Below, piece after piece: positions 1 to 5,440 of a DNA stretch of 5,649 nt; within the stretch, counting starts at the first letter, position 1, and every line of letters begins with the position of its first letter. Source of the stretch: an uncultured Peptostreptococcaceae bacterium (GTDB taxonomy: Bacteria; Bacillota; Clostridia; Peptostreptococcales; Anaerovoracaceae); assembly GCA_905236895.1 (NCBI GenBank), contig CAJOQI010000102.1, forward strand, positions 1 to 5,649, read 5' to 3'. Position numbers and translations under genes: made by a program. The notes beneath the pieces were generated by a model. It searched no databases. It saw only the letters and a list, made by a program, of their open reading frames with translations, and was not told the DNA's origin.

Positions 1-24
1 CCTCAACCCTTTCGGGTCAGATTC

Positions 25-1113
25 TTATTTATGCTCTTCCTCGAATTTCTTCAGGAACTCAACCAAGGCTTCCGCCCCTTCCTTTGGCATCGCGTTATAT
101 ACGGAAGCTCTTAGGCCTCCTACGCTCTTATGCCCCTTAAGATTGTCGTAGCCTGCGGCCTTTGTTGCCTTCACAACTTCTGCATCAAGCTCTGCACTTT
201 CGGTAACAAAGGGTATATTCATAAGGGAACGACATTCCTTATCAACTGTACCGTTGAACATTTCGGAAGCATCCAGGAAATCGTAGATAATCTGAGCCTT
301 CTCAATATTTCTTCTGTGCATCTCCTCAAGACCGCCAATGCTCTTAAGATATTTGAATACTTTGCCGCAGCAATAGATGGCCCAGCAGTTGGGAGTATTA
401 TACATGGACTGGTTTTCAGCATGGGTGTCATATCTCATATAGATAGGCATCTTGGGATCCACATCATCTCTGATAAGATCCTTTCTGATGATTACCACAA
501 CCATTCCTGCAGGTCCCACGTTCTTCTGAACTCCCGCATAAATCATTCCGTAGTCGGAAACATTGCAGGGTTTGGATAGGAACATGGAGCTTTGATCGGA
601 TACCAGAATATGTCCCTTGGTATTGGGCAGATTCTGCCATGTTACGCCGTGAATGGTTTCGTTTTCGCAGATATATACATAGTCCGTATCCTCAGGTATA
701 TCAAGGTCGGAGCAATCGGGAATATAGCTGTAGTTTCTGTCCTTTGATGAAGCGGCAACTATTACCTCTCCGTATTTCTTGGCTTCTTCAATGGCCTTCT
801 TGGACCAAGAGCCTGTTTCTATATACACGGCCCTGCCATTTTTCATGAGATTCCATGGAATTGCGGCAAACTGAAGGGTTGCACCACCCTGAATGAACAG
901 CACTTCATAATTATCCGGAATATTCATCAGCTCTCTTAAATCGGCTTCCGCCTCATCTACAATCTGCTGGAATACTGCCGAACGGTGGGACATTTCCATA
1001 ACGCACATTCCGCTTCCGCCGTAGTTCATCATCTCATCTCTGATTTCTTCCAGAACCGGCTCAGGCATCATTGCGGGGCCTGCGGAAAAATTATAAACCC
1101 GATCGTATTTCAC
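25..1113 (-). CDS. serC: Phosphoserine aminotransferase (serine biosynthesis)
   Basis: Cytoplasmic PLP enzyme that transaminates 3-phosphohydroxypyruvate with glutamate to O-phosphoserine and 2-oxoglutarate, the second step of serine synthesis; in some bacteria it also serves vitamin B6 synthesis. Seen: the N-terminal RVYNFSAGPAMMPE block typical of SerC, GSGMCVMEMSHRS (33-45), the substrate/phosphate loop FIQGGATLQF (73-82), SDQSS (172-176) with the PLP-pyridine Asp173, the Schiff-base lysine K197 in YAGVQKNVGPAG, and the C-terminal GGLRASVYNA (332-341) with R335. The GTG at 1113 is preferred because AGGAGG lies 6 nt upstream and the resulting 362 residues match the family length. An in-frame ATG at 1158 would add 15 residues unlike the family and would lie upstream of the predicted transcription start. 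The gene ends in TAA only 24 nt from the window edge, so whether serA follows, as is common, cannot be seen. Identification is very secure. Confidence 0.96.
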   Translation of the reverse strand: MKYDRVYNFSAGPAMMPEPVLEEIRDEMMNYGGSGMCVMEMSHRSAVFQQIVDEAEADLRELMNIPDNYEVLFIQGGATLQFAAIPWNLMKNGRAVYIETGSWSKKAIEEAKKYGEVIVAASSKDRNYSYIPDCSDLDIPEDTDYVYICENETIHGVTWQNLPNTKGHILVSDQSSMFLSKPCNVSDYGMIYAGVQKNVGPAGMVVVIIRKDLIRDDVDPKMPIYMRYDTHAENQSMYNTPNCWAIYCCGKVFKYLKSIGGLEEMHRRNIEKAQIIYDFLDASEMFNGTVDKECRSLMNIPFVTESAELDAEVVKATKAAGYDNLKGHKSVGGLRASVYNAMPKEGAEALVEFLKKFEEEHK

Positions 1114-1119
1114 TTTTGT

Positions 1120-1125
1120 CCTCCT
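1120..1125 (-). promoter_or_regulatory. Ribosome binding site fixing the serC GTG start
   Basis: AGGAGG on the minus strand, 6 nt before the GTG at 1113. The spacing is ideal. The longer ATG reading from 1158 has no comparable site, so this site decides the start. Confidence 0.85.
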
Positions 1126-1158
1126 ATTATCAAACAAAGGAATATTTTCCAAGTCCAA

Positions 1159-1187
1159 AGTATATCACTTGCCCAATACCTCCGCAA
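1159..1187 (-). promoter_or_regulatory. Candidate sigma-A promoter of serC
   Basis: Minus-strand TTGCGG (-35, 1182-1187), a 17-nt spacer and TATACT (-10, 1159-1164) preceded by TGa, an extended -10. The predicted start is near 1152, giving a leader of about 40 nt to the GTG. The -35 is weak (3 of 6) but the extended -10 can compensate. An imperfect dyad, AAGT/ACTT, straddles the -10 and could be an operator, though this is weak. No T-box or riboswitch signature was seen in the leader. Confidence 0.55.
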
Positions 1188-1267
1188 GGATATACCCGGA
1201 CTTTCCCCAATAGTTTTGAAATTATTTCTCTTTTTTCCCCTTCAGAACAAATTCTCCCCTGATTTAT

Positions 1268-1459
1268 TCATTTCTTCCTTGAAAAAAATATTTTGATGAT
1301 GACCAGAGCGATTATCACCACCGCTATAACACCGATGATTGCAAATAGACTTATTCCTTCAGAGGTTGTGGGCTGAATCGGTGCAAGATCTGCAAAAGCA
1401 ACCGAAGGAATGGCCATGGCGATTAGCATGAATACCGTGATTAGAATACGCTTTTCCAT
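1268..1459 (-). CDS. Small secreted/membrane-anchored protein of unknown function (63 aa)
   Basis: I do not recognise a named family. What is seen: a Sec-type signal peptide with a basic start (MEKR), a hydrophobic core (about 5-19) and a likely signal peptidase I site after A23 (VAFA before D24). A short Pro/Thr linker (24-36) and one membrane helix (about 38-58, very rich in Ile/Val) follow, then a basic SRKK tail. The predicted topology is a short external N-terminus of about 13-15 residues with the positive tail in the cytoplasm, about 40 residues when mature. The start is firm: AGGAGG 6 nt upstream. The start codon lies inside the end of the preceding membrane-protein gene (19-nt overlap), so translation is probably coupled and the proteins may act together. 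It is last in the lysR-transporter operon; 154 nt of non-coding DNA separates it from serC. An accessory subunit of the adjoining membrane proteins is possible but unproven. Confidence 0.8.
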   Translation of the reverse strand: MEKRILITVFMLIAMAIPSVAFADLAPIQPTTSEGISLFAIIGVIAVVIIALVIIKIFFSRKK

Positions 1460-1797
1460 ATTAGTCCTCCTATAATTATCGACGATAGATTTAATATCAG
1501 GGATAGAAGAAATGGATTTCTTCTATCTTCCAAATAGACTTTGTAAATCAGACCTTCAACCAGGACCACCAAGGGTTCCAGCACTCCATAAGTAAGCGGA
1601 AGACCCGTATCTATAATTCCTTCTACCCTCAGTATGATAAGCAGCAGATTGATGGACAGATTGGTTGCTATATTTACCAGGAGAATCAGCAGCAAGTTCC
1701 TGCTTCCCCTGATACCAATAACAAAAGCAACTCCAATCTCTATTGCCATTGTTAAAACCAAGGTAAGAATTAATCCCCTTAACATCGCTTCGTTCAT
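1441..1797 (-). CDS. Four-helix integral membrane protein of unknown function (118 aa)
   Basis: No named function is recognised. The protein is almost entirely hydrophobic, with four predicted membrane helices at about 6-28, 33-56, 66-87 and 96-115. Notable features are an acidic residue in helix 1 (E20), a basic GIRGSR turn (28-33), a polar VNIATN stretch (41-46) in helix 2, and E74/E81 in helix 3 followed by a charged YLEDRRN loop (88-94). Polar and acidic residues inside the membrane would suit a transport or assembly role, but this is inference. The ATG at 1797 starts 2 nt after the transporter stop codon. The Shine-Dalgarno match (GGAAGAG in the transporter's last codons) is modest, as expected for coupled translation. 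An alternative GTG at 1806 overlaps that stop and would add three residues; a longer in-frame extension to 1878 lacks a site and would run through transporter coding sequence. The 3' end overlaps the 63-residue gene by 19 nt. Confidence 0.75.
   Translation of the reverse strand: MNEAMLRGLILTLVLTMAIEIGVAFVIGIRGSRNLLLILLVNIATNLSINLLLIILRVEGIIDTGLPLTYGVLEPLVVLVEGLIYKVYLEDRRNPFLLSLILNLSSIIIGGLIWKSVF
1466..1471 (-). promoter_or_regulatory. Ribosome binding site of the 63-aa gene, inside the upstream gene
   Basis: AGGAGG 6 nt before the ATG at 1459, lying within the last codons of the 118-residue membrane protein, where it forms part of the GlyGly codons near the C-terminus. It supports both the reality of the small gene and translational coupling. 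Confidence 0.85.
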
Positions 1798-1799
1798 CT

Positions 1800-2975
1800 C
1801 TACCACTCTTCCTTCTTTGGTAGAGCGGGAATAAGGACGGCCAAGGAAAGAATGCTTCCCACAAGGCCCAGGATCCATGTGGCCGGTGTGGGAATCAGGC
1901 TGATGAACCAGGGTAAATATCCAACAAATAAACCGAGGGTAAGTATTCCGAAAGCAAAGCCCGGAGTTTCCGGCATCCTCTTAACCAAAGCATATAGGGT
2001 AATGGGCATGGTCATATTGAAGAATAAGAGCGCAAGACTTCCTGCCAAAGGATCATTCCCAAAAACAAATGCTATAGCCGCAATGGGAAGGGATATGATC
2101 GCTGCCTTTCTATATCCCATTTTTGCTCCAAGGAAACCTCCTGCCGCTTTTCCAATCGCAACAGCTATGACTGCCATTAATCCCATATTGAATCCCGTCT
2201 TCCAAGGGAAGGTTGCTGCCATTCCCACATAGGATCTGATAACCACGCAGATAAAGCAGCAGGCTATTACAAGGATAAGTTTGGATGTAATCTTGCCTTG
2301 GTTTCCATCCATGGACTCTTCCACTGTGGAACCTCTTTTTATTTCTGCTCCTGCATCCTCTTCCACTTCAGTTTTTTCTTTCTTCCTATGATAGATTTTT
2401 ATATCTTCCGTTAGCTGAAGGTTTTGCTGTCTCCTCTTCTCCAGATAGAACCAAAGGAGGATCGTATAGAATCCAAGGATTACCAATATGGCCATGATTT
2501 CCGTGGCGTCCACAACAAGCCCCAGAGCCCCTTCATGTTGGAATTGAGTTCCCAGATAAAGACCGATAGCTCCCGGGGCCACGAATACCCCAAGGCCTCT
2601 TCCCTTCATTAGCCTGAGATTGTCCTCTTCTATGGCCATCACTCCTCCTCCCACATGGAAGAGAGCGTTACCCAAACCAAGAATCCAAACAAAGGTAAAT
2701 GCCCCAACCATGGTAAGGATGACACCGATAGCCGTAAAAATGAAGGCAACCAATTCTCCTTCTCCTTTTTTATGCTTCTCCCTATTCTTTGCAGATGCTT
2801 TTCTCATTCCATCCAGAAGGGCTCCCAAGGGCATCTGAAGAGCAAAGGCACAGAAGTTATATGTTATAGCTACTGTTGCTGCATTTTCCTTGGTTATAAA
2901 CCAGGAAAAAATGCTTATGGCACAGAGCATGTCCACGAAGAAGTGGAGTATTGAAAGTACACCGATTTTCTTCAT
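1800..2975 (-). CDS. MFS-like transporter with charged central loop
   Basis: A 391-residue multi-pass membrane protein that looks like a major facilitator superfamily carrier, closest in feel to the fosmidomycin-resistance (Fsr) type. Seen: a first helix with HFFVDMLCA (11-19), as in Fsr-like N-termini; a second helix ending in MPLGALLDGMRK (48-59), resembling the MFS loop 2-3 region; GLGNALFHVGGG (100-111), comparable to the helix-4 glycine/His segment of Fsr proteins; and a hydrophobic half to residue 179. A strongly charged loop of about 50 residues (180-231) follows, then a second half with several helices (about 232-385), including GKAAGGFLGAKMGYRK (275-290), the equivalent of the loop motif in the C-terminal half. 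Start ATG 2975 is 2 nt after the lysR stop, with AAGGTGG 7 nt upstream. The substrate is unknown; efflux of a small anionic or toxic compound, or organic-acid movement, are possibilities. Co-transcription with the regulator suggests inducible expression. Confidence 0.78.
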   Translation of the reverse strand: MKKIGVLSILHFFVDMLCAISIFSWFITKENAATVAITYNFCAFALQMPLGALLDGMRKASAKNREKHKKGEGELVAFIFTAIGVILTMVGAFTFVWILGLGNALFHVGGGVMAIEEDNLRLMKGRGLGVFVAPGAIGLYLGTQFQHEGALGLVVDATEIMAILVILGFYTILLWFYLEKRRQQNLQLTEDIKIYHRKKEKTEVEEDAGAEIKRGSTVEESMDGNQGKITSKLILVIACCFICVVIRSYVGMAATFPWKTGFNMGLMAVIAVAIGKAAGGFLGAKMGYRKAAIISLPIAAIAFVFGNDPLAGSLALLFFNMTMPITLYALVKRMPETPGFAFGILTLGLFVGYLPWFISLIPTPATWILGLVGSILSLAVLIPALPKKEEW

Positions 2976-2977
2976 GC

Positions 2978-3931
2978 CTACACCACCTTATTCCCCTGGA
3001 TCTCAGCCAGGCCTTCGTGGCAGGCGGCTATGAAGTTTTCCGCCGCCTTTGTTTGATAATGCTCCTTCATATGAGCGATAACCAGGGTTCCCGTGGTTTC
3101 CGGAGTTCTGAAGGGGAAGAATTCCACCGTCCTCTCCTCCTGAGATGGCCTTGGGATACACCAAAGGAAGAGCTCCGGATAGACGGTAACTCCCATGCCT
3201 CTTGATGCCAGCTCATAGGCCGTCTCTATGTTTTCCGTTTCAAGAACAACCTGAGGCTTAAAGCCGCTCTGCTCCATATATGAATCTATAACCGTGCGGA
3301 CACGGTTTCCTTTGTTAAGGAGAATGAAGGGAAATCTTTCGAACAAAAAGAGATCCAGATTTCTGTCGCATTCGCTGATGATGGCATCAAGGCATGCGCT
3401 ATAGTTCTCTATTAAAAGAGGCTTGGGCACCACCAAGAAGAGCCTCTCCTCCGCCAGCTTTTCCTGAACCATCCCCTCTCTTTCCGCCGTGGTGAAGTCG
3501 ATCATCAGATCCAGATCGCCCTTTCTAAGGGCCTCCTCCATGGTGGAAGAAACATCCTCAACCAGCTTCACATCCATCAAAGGATAGGCCTTCCTGAATC
3601 TTGGAAGGATCGACGGAAGAATGGCGCGACCGCAGGTATGGGATATGCCTACCCTCAGCTCACCGATTTGGTCGCTGACCGCATCCTTTGCCATCTGATT
3701 AATTTCTCTTTCAAGGGTCCCCGCCTGTTTGGCATATTCAACCATCCTTCTTCCTGCCTGGGTCAGAGACAGATTGGGAGAACGATTAAAAAGTTTAACG
3801 TTAAGCTCCCTTTCCAGCTTACCTATGTGGCTGGAAAGGGCCTGTTGGGAAATATACAGTTTATTTGCGGCTCTGGTGATATTCATCTCCTCCACCGCAG
3901 TCAAAAAATACTTTAAGGTGGTGAAATTCAT
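2978..3931 (-). CDS. LysR-family transcriptional regulator
   Basis: A cytoplasmic DNA-binding regulator of 317 residues, normal for the family. Seen: an N-terminal winged helix-turn-helix (about 3-62) with the hallmark run from NITRAANKLYISQQALS through IGKLERELNVKLFNR (17-50) and LTQAGRR (56-62), a linker helix (about 63-88), then a periplasmic-binding-protein-like effector domain (about 90-300) starting ELRVGISHTCGRAILPSILP (91-110), with DLDLMIDF (139-146) and ASRGMGVTVYPE (242-253). The start chosen is ATG 3931, with TGGAGG 6 nt upstream and MNFTTLKYFL typical of LysR N-termini. An ATG at 3973 would add 14 residues and lies upstream of the predicted transcription start. It is divergent from the ferredoxin oxidoreductase operon and first in an operon with the transporter. 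The intergenic dyad fits autorepression and activation of the divergent genes. The effector is unknown; a 2-oxoacid or amino-acid-derived ligand is a guess from context. Confidence 0.93.
   Translation of the reverse strand: MNFTTLKYFLTAVEEMNITRAANKLYISQQALSSHIGKLERELNVKLFNRSPNLSLTQAGRRMVEYAKQAGTLEREINQMAKDAVSDQIGELRVGISHTCGRAILPSILPRFRKAYPLMDVKLVEDVSSTMEEALRKGDLDLMIDFTTAEREGMVQEKLAEERLFLVVPKPLLIENYSACLDAIISECDRNLDLFLFERFPFILLNKGNRVRTVIDSYMEQSGFKPQVVLETENIETAYELASRGMGVTVYPELFLWCIPRPSQEERTVEFFPFRTPETTGTLVIAHMKEHYQTKAAENFIAACHEGLAEIQGNKVV
2983..2989 (-). promoter_or_regulatory. Ribosome binding site of the transporter, inside lysR
   Basis: AAGGTGG, one mismatch from AAGGAGG, 7 nt before the ATG at 2975 and formed by the final Lys-Val-Val codons of the regulator gene. 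It indicates coupled translation of regulator and transporter. Confidence 0.65.
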
Positions 3932-3948
3932 ATATTTCCTCCAAAAAC

Positions 3949-3977
3949 AGTATAACACCACCTTCTTCCACAATCAA
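3949..3977 (-). promoter_or_regulatory. Promoter of the lysR-transporter operon
   Basis: Minus-strand TTGATT (-35, 3972-3977; 4 of 6), a 17-nt spacer and TATACT (-10, 3949-3954; 5 of 6) preceded by TGt, an extended -10. The predicted start at G3942 would make a leader of only about 11 nt, with GGAGG (3938-3942) at its very 5' end. The -35 is buried in the inverted repeat at 3966-3989, which suits autorepression. Confidence 0.65.
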
Positions 3978-4034
3978 TAGGTTGTGGAAATCAAAATTAT
4001 TTATATGTTTTGCATGTGGCTACTATGGTGTTAT
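3952..4034. repeat. Widely spaced 9-bp inverted repeat over both divergent -10 regions
   Basis: ATAACACCA (3952-3960) and its exact complement TGGTGTTAT (4026-4034), centres 74 bp apart and symmetrical about 3993. Each copy carries the extended -10 start (TGTTAT) of one of the two opposed promoters. The shared TGGTG ahead of the TG-T-TAT core is not required by sigma-A, so it may be a second regulator contact or simply a duplicated promoter element. Confidence 0.5.
3966..3989. promoter_or_regulatory. Inverted repeat, probable LysR operator
   Basis: Perfect 8-bp arms, TTCCACAA (3966-3973) and TTGTGGAA (3982-3989), with an 8-bp spacer. The right arm also starts an overlapping T-N11-A element, TTG-N7-CAA (3982-3994), the classical LysR-box form. 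The dyad covers the lysR -35 and is centred about 66 bp before the predicted kor start, the standard position of a LysR recognition site. Assignment to the adjacent regulator is inference from position and symmetry. Confidence 0.6.
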
Positions 4035-4037
4035 GAT
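4009..4037 (+). promoter_or_regulatory. Promoter of the ferredoxin oxidoreductase operon
   Basis: TTTGCA (-35, 4009-4014; 4 of 6), a 17-nt spacer and TATGAT (-10, 4032-4037; 5 of 6) preceded by TGt. AT-rich DNA (about 3990-4011) lies just upstream. The predicted start is near 4044, leaving a leader of about 39 nt. A second -10-like TATACT at 4042-4047 lacks a matching -35, so it is the less likely choice. Confidence 0.6.
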
Positions 4038-4082
4038 GAAATATACTTGGATTAGAGAATTATTGAAAGGAAATAGCCCCAA

Positions 4083-4292
4083 ATGGAGAAAGAACAAAAA
4101 GAGCTGGTTATAGAGCCTTCTTGGTGTAAGGGCTGCGGAATCTGCGTTGCCTTTTGCCCCGTAAAGGCTCTGGAAATCGTCGGTGAGAAAGCCAGACTCA
4201 AAGAGGATAACAATTGCGTCCTCTGTGGCCAATGCGAAATGCGTTGCCCCGACTATGCCATTTATCTCAAAGATAAGGAGGTGAATGGCTAA
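4083..4292 (+). CDS. korD: 2-oxoacid:ferredoxin oxidoreductase, ferredoxin-like delta subunit
   Basis: A 69-residue bacterial-type 2[4Fe-4S] ferredoxin domain that carries electrons from the TPP/cluster core of the oxidoreductase to free ferredoxin. Seen: two complete CxxCxxCxxxCP motifs, C15-C18-C21-C25 and C45-C48-C51-C55, each set binding one cluster with its terminal Cys-Pro. The opening VIEPSWCKGCGICVAFCP is the form usual in KorD/VorD-type subunits rather than in free ferredoxins. No signal peptide; cytoplasmic. The start at 4083 has AAAGGA about 11 nt upstream, slightly long spacing but the only sensible choice. The stop codon shares one base with the start of the alpha subunit (TAATG), so the subunits are probably co-translated. 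It is first gene of the operon, divergent from lysR. The family is clear; whether the complex uses 2-oxoglutarate, branched-chain 2-oxoacids or another 2-oxoacid is not resolved. Confidence 0.9.
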   Translation: MEKEQKELVIEPSWCKGCGICVAFCPVKALEIVGEKARLKEDNNCVLCGQCEMRCPDYAIYLKDKEVNG

Positions 4293-5440
4293 TGGCAACG
4301 AAAAAAGTTTTGCTTCAGGGTAATGAGGCCTGCGTAGAAGGCGCTATTGCGGCAGGAATGAGATTCTATGCCGGTTATCCTATCACCCCCTCCACGGAAA
4401 TCGCCGAAACCTGTTCCATAAGGCTTCCTCAGGTTGGAGGACATTTCATTCAGATGGAAGACGAGATTGCTTCCATAGCTGCTGTAATCGGCGCATCTGC
4501 TGCCGGTGCCAAAAGCATGACCGCAACCTCCGGTCCGGGATTTTCACTTAAGCAGGAAAATATCGGCTATGCATGCCTTGCCGAAATCCCCTGCGTTATA
4601 GTTGACGTTCAGCGCTGCGGTCCCTCCACGGGACTCGCCACCGCCCCTTCTCAGGGAGACTATCAGCAATCAAGGTGGGGAACCCACGGAGATCACCCCA
4701 TGATAGTCATCTCCCCAGCCACGGTTGAAGAATGTTATACCAAGGCAATCAGAGCCTTTAATCTAAGCGAAAAATACCGCACCCCGGTAATCTTTTTGAT
4801 GGATGAGATTGTTGGCCATATGAGAGAAGGTATTGAGATTCCCGATCCCGGCCAATACGAAATCTTAAACCGCCGAATTGCCGGAAACGACGGCGCCTAT
4901 AAATTCGCCTACAGAGTACCTGCGGACCAAATCAGTCCGGGGCTTAAGGCCTTTGGTGAAGGCGAGCGCTACAATATGACAGGTCTTGTTCACGATTATT
5001 CCGGCTTCCCCACCAATTCCACCGACATCGCCCAGGAACTTATCACCAGACTTATGGAGAAGGTTCTTAAACATAAGGACGACATAGGCGAAATCGATGA
5101 ATATATGATGGAAGACGCGGACCATGCGGTTATCTGTTTCGGAGGAACAACGGGAGCCGTTAAGGACGCCATCAAAGAAGCCAGAGCAAAGGGCATAAAA
5201 GTCGGAATGTTTAGACCCATTACCGTTTGGCCCTTCCCCGACGAGGAAGTTTCTTCTCTGGCGGATAGAGTTAAATCCGTCATAATGGTGGAACATAACT
5301 ACGGACAGATGCTTAGAGAAGTTAAGAGAAATATTCAGGGAAGAATACCCGTGGAGTTTATCGGTCGCATTAACGGAACCGTAATTCCACCGGAGGAGAT
5401 CCTTCAGAAAATTCAGGAGGTGGAGAAGAATGCCAAGTGA
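4292..5440 (+). CDS. korA: 2-oxoacid:ferredoxin oxidoreductase, alpha subunit
   Basis: Cytoplasmic subunit of a CoA-acylating 2-oxoacid:ferredoxin oxidoreductase: 2-oxoacid + CoA + oxidised ferredoxin gives acyl-CoA + CO2 + reduced ferredoxin. Seen in order: the pyrimidine-binding domain with YPITPST (29-35), a 2-oxoacid-contacting signature of the family; QMEDEIASIAAVIGASAAG (54-72), whose acidic residues include the Glu expected to activate TPP; TATSGPGFSL (77-86); VQRCGPSTGLATAPSQGD (106-123); HGDHP (132-136); and a C-terminal transketolase-like domain (about 278-375) with FRPITVWPFP (307-316) and VEHNYGQM (333-340). At 382 residues it is normal for KorA/VorB-type alpha subunits. The start is supported by AAGGAGG (4275-4281) 10 nt upstream and the TAATG overlap with the ferredoxin gene. 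Its end overlaps the beta gene by 11 nt. The symbol follows the delta-alpha-beta order; VorB (branched-chain) is the main alternative, since sequence alone does not settle substrate. Confidence 0.9.
   Translation: MATKKVLLQGNEACVEGAIAAGMRFYAGYPITPSTEIAETCSIRLPQVGGHFIQMEDEIASIAAVIGASAAGAKSMTATSGPGFSLKQENIGYACLAEIPCVIVDVQRCGPSTGLATAPSQGDYQQSRWGTHGDHPMIVISPATVEECYTKAIRAFNLSEKYRTPVIFLMDEIVGHMREGIEIPDPGQYEILNRRIAGNDGAYKFAYRVPADQISPGLKAFGEGERYNMTGLVHDYSGFPTNSTDIAQELITRLMEKVLKHKDDIGEIDEYMMEDADHAVICFGGTTGAVKDAIKEARAKGIKVGMFRPITVWPFPDEEVSSLADRVKSVIMVEHNYGQMLREVKRNIQGRIPVEFIGRINGTVIPPEEILQKIQEVEKNAK

Noticed and set aside
1..24. Small hairpin after serC (ACCC-GAAA-GGGT on the minus strand)
   Set aside because: The stem is only 4 bp (up to 6 with wobbles) and no T-run follows before the window edge, so it is not supportable as a terminator; it may simply be an intercistronic gap.
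130..579. 149-residue plus-strand open frame opposite serC
   Set aside because: It is antisense to a clear SerC coding region, has no recognisable domain and no good ribosome site; a shadow frame.
1200..1267. Possible terminator between the 63-aa gene and serC
   Set aside because: Only short, weak stems such as AGAA/TTCT are present, with an A-rich rather than T-rich stretch following on the transcribed-sense strand; no intrinsic terminator can be claimed.
1114..1267. Riboswitch or T-box leader upstream of serC
   Set aside because: The predicted leader is only about 40 nt and lacks the T-box antiterminator sequence or any recognisable aptamer core.
1852..2232. 126-residue plus-strand open frame opposite the transporter
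   Set aside because: The composition is the complement of hydrophobic helix codons, with no ribosome site or domain.
2951..3205. Plus-strand open frame crossing the lysR-transporter junction
   Set aside because: It overlaps two well-supported genes on the other strand and has no domain or ribosome site.
4023..4298. 91-residue minus-strand open frame overlapping korD
   Set aside because: It is antisense to the two-cluster ferredoxin and runs across the kor promoter; no coding evidence.
4865..5296. 143-residue minus-strand open frame inside korA
   Set aside because: It lies wholly opposite conserved alpha-subunit codons and resembles no family; a shadow frame.
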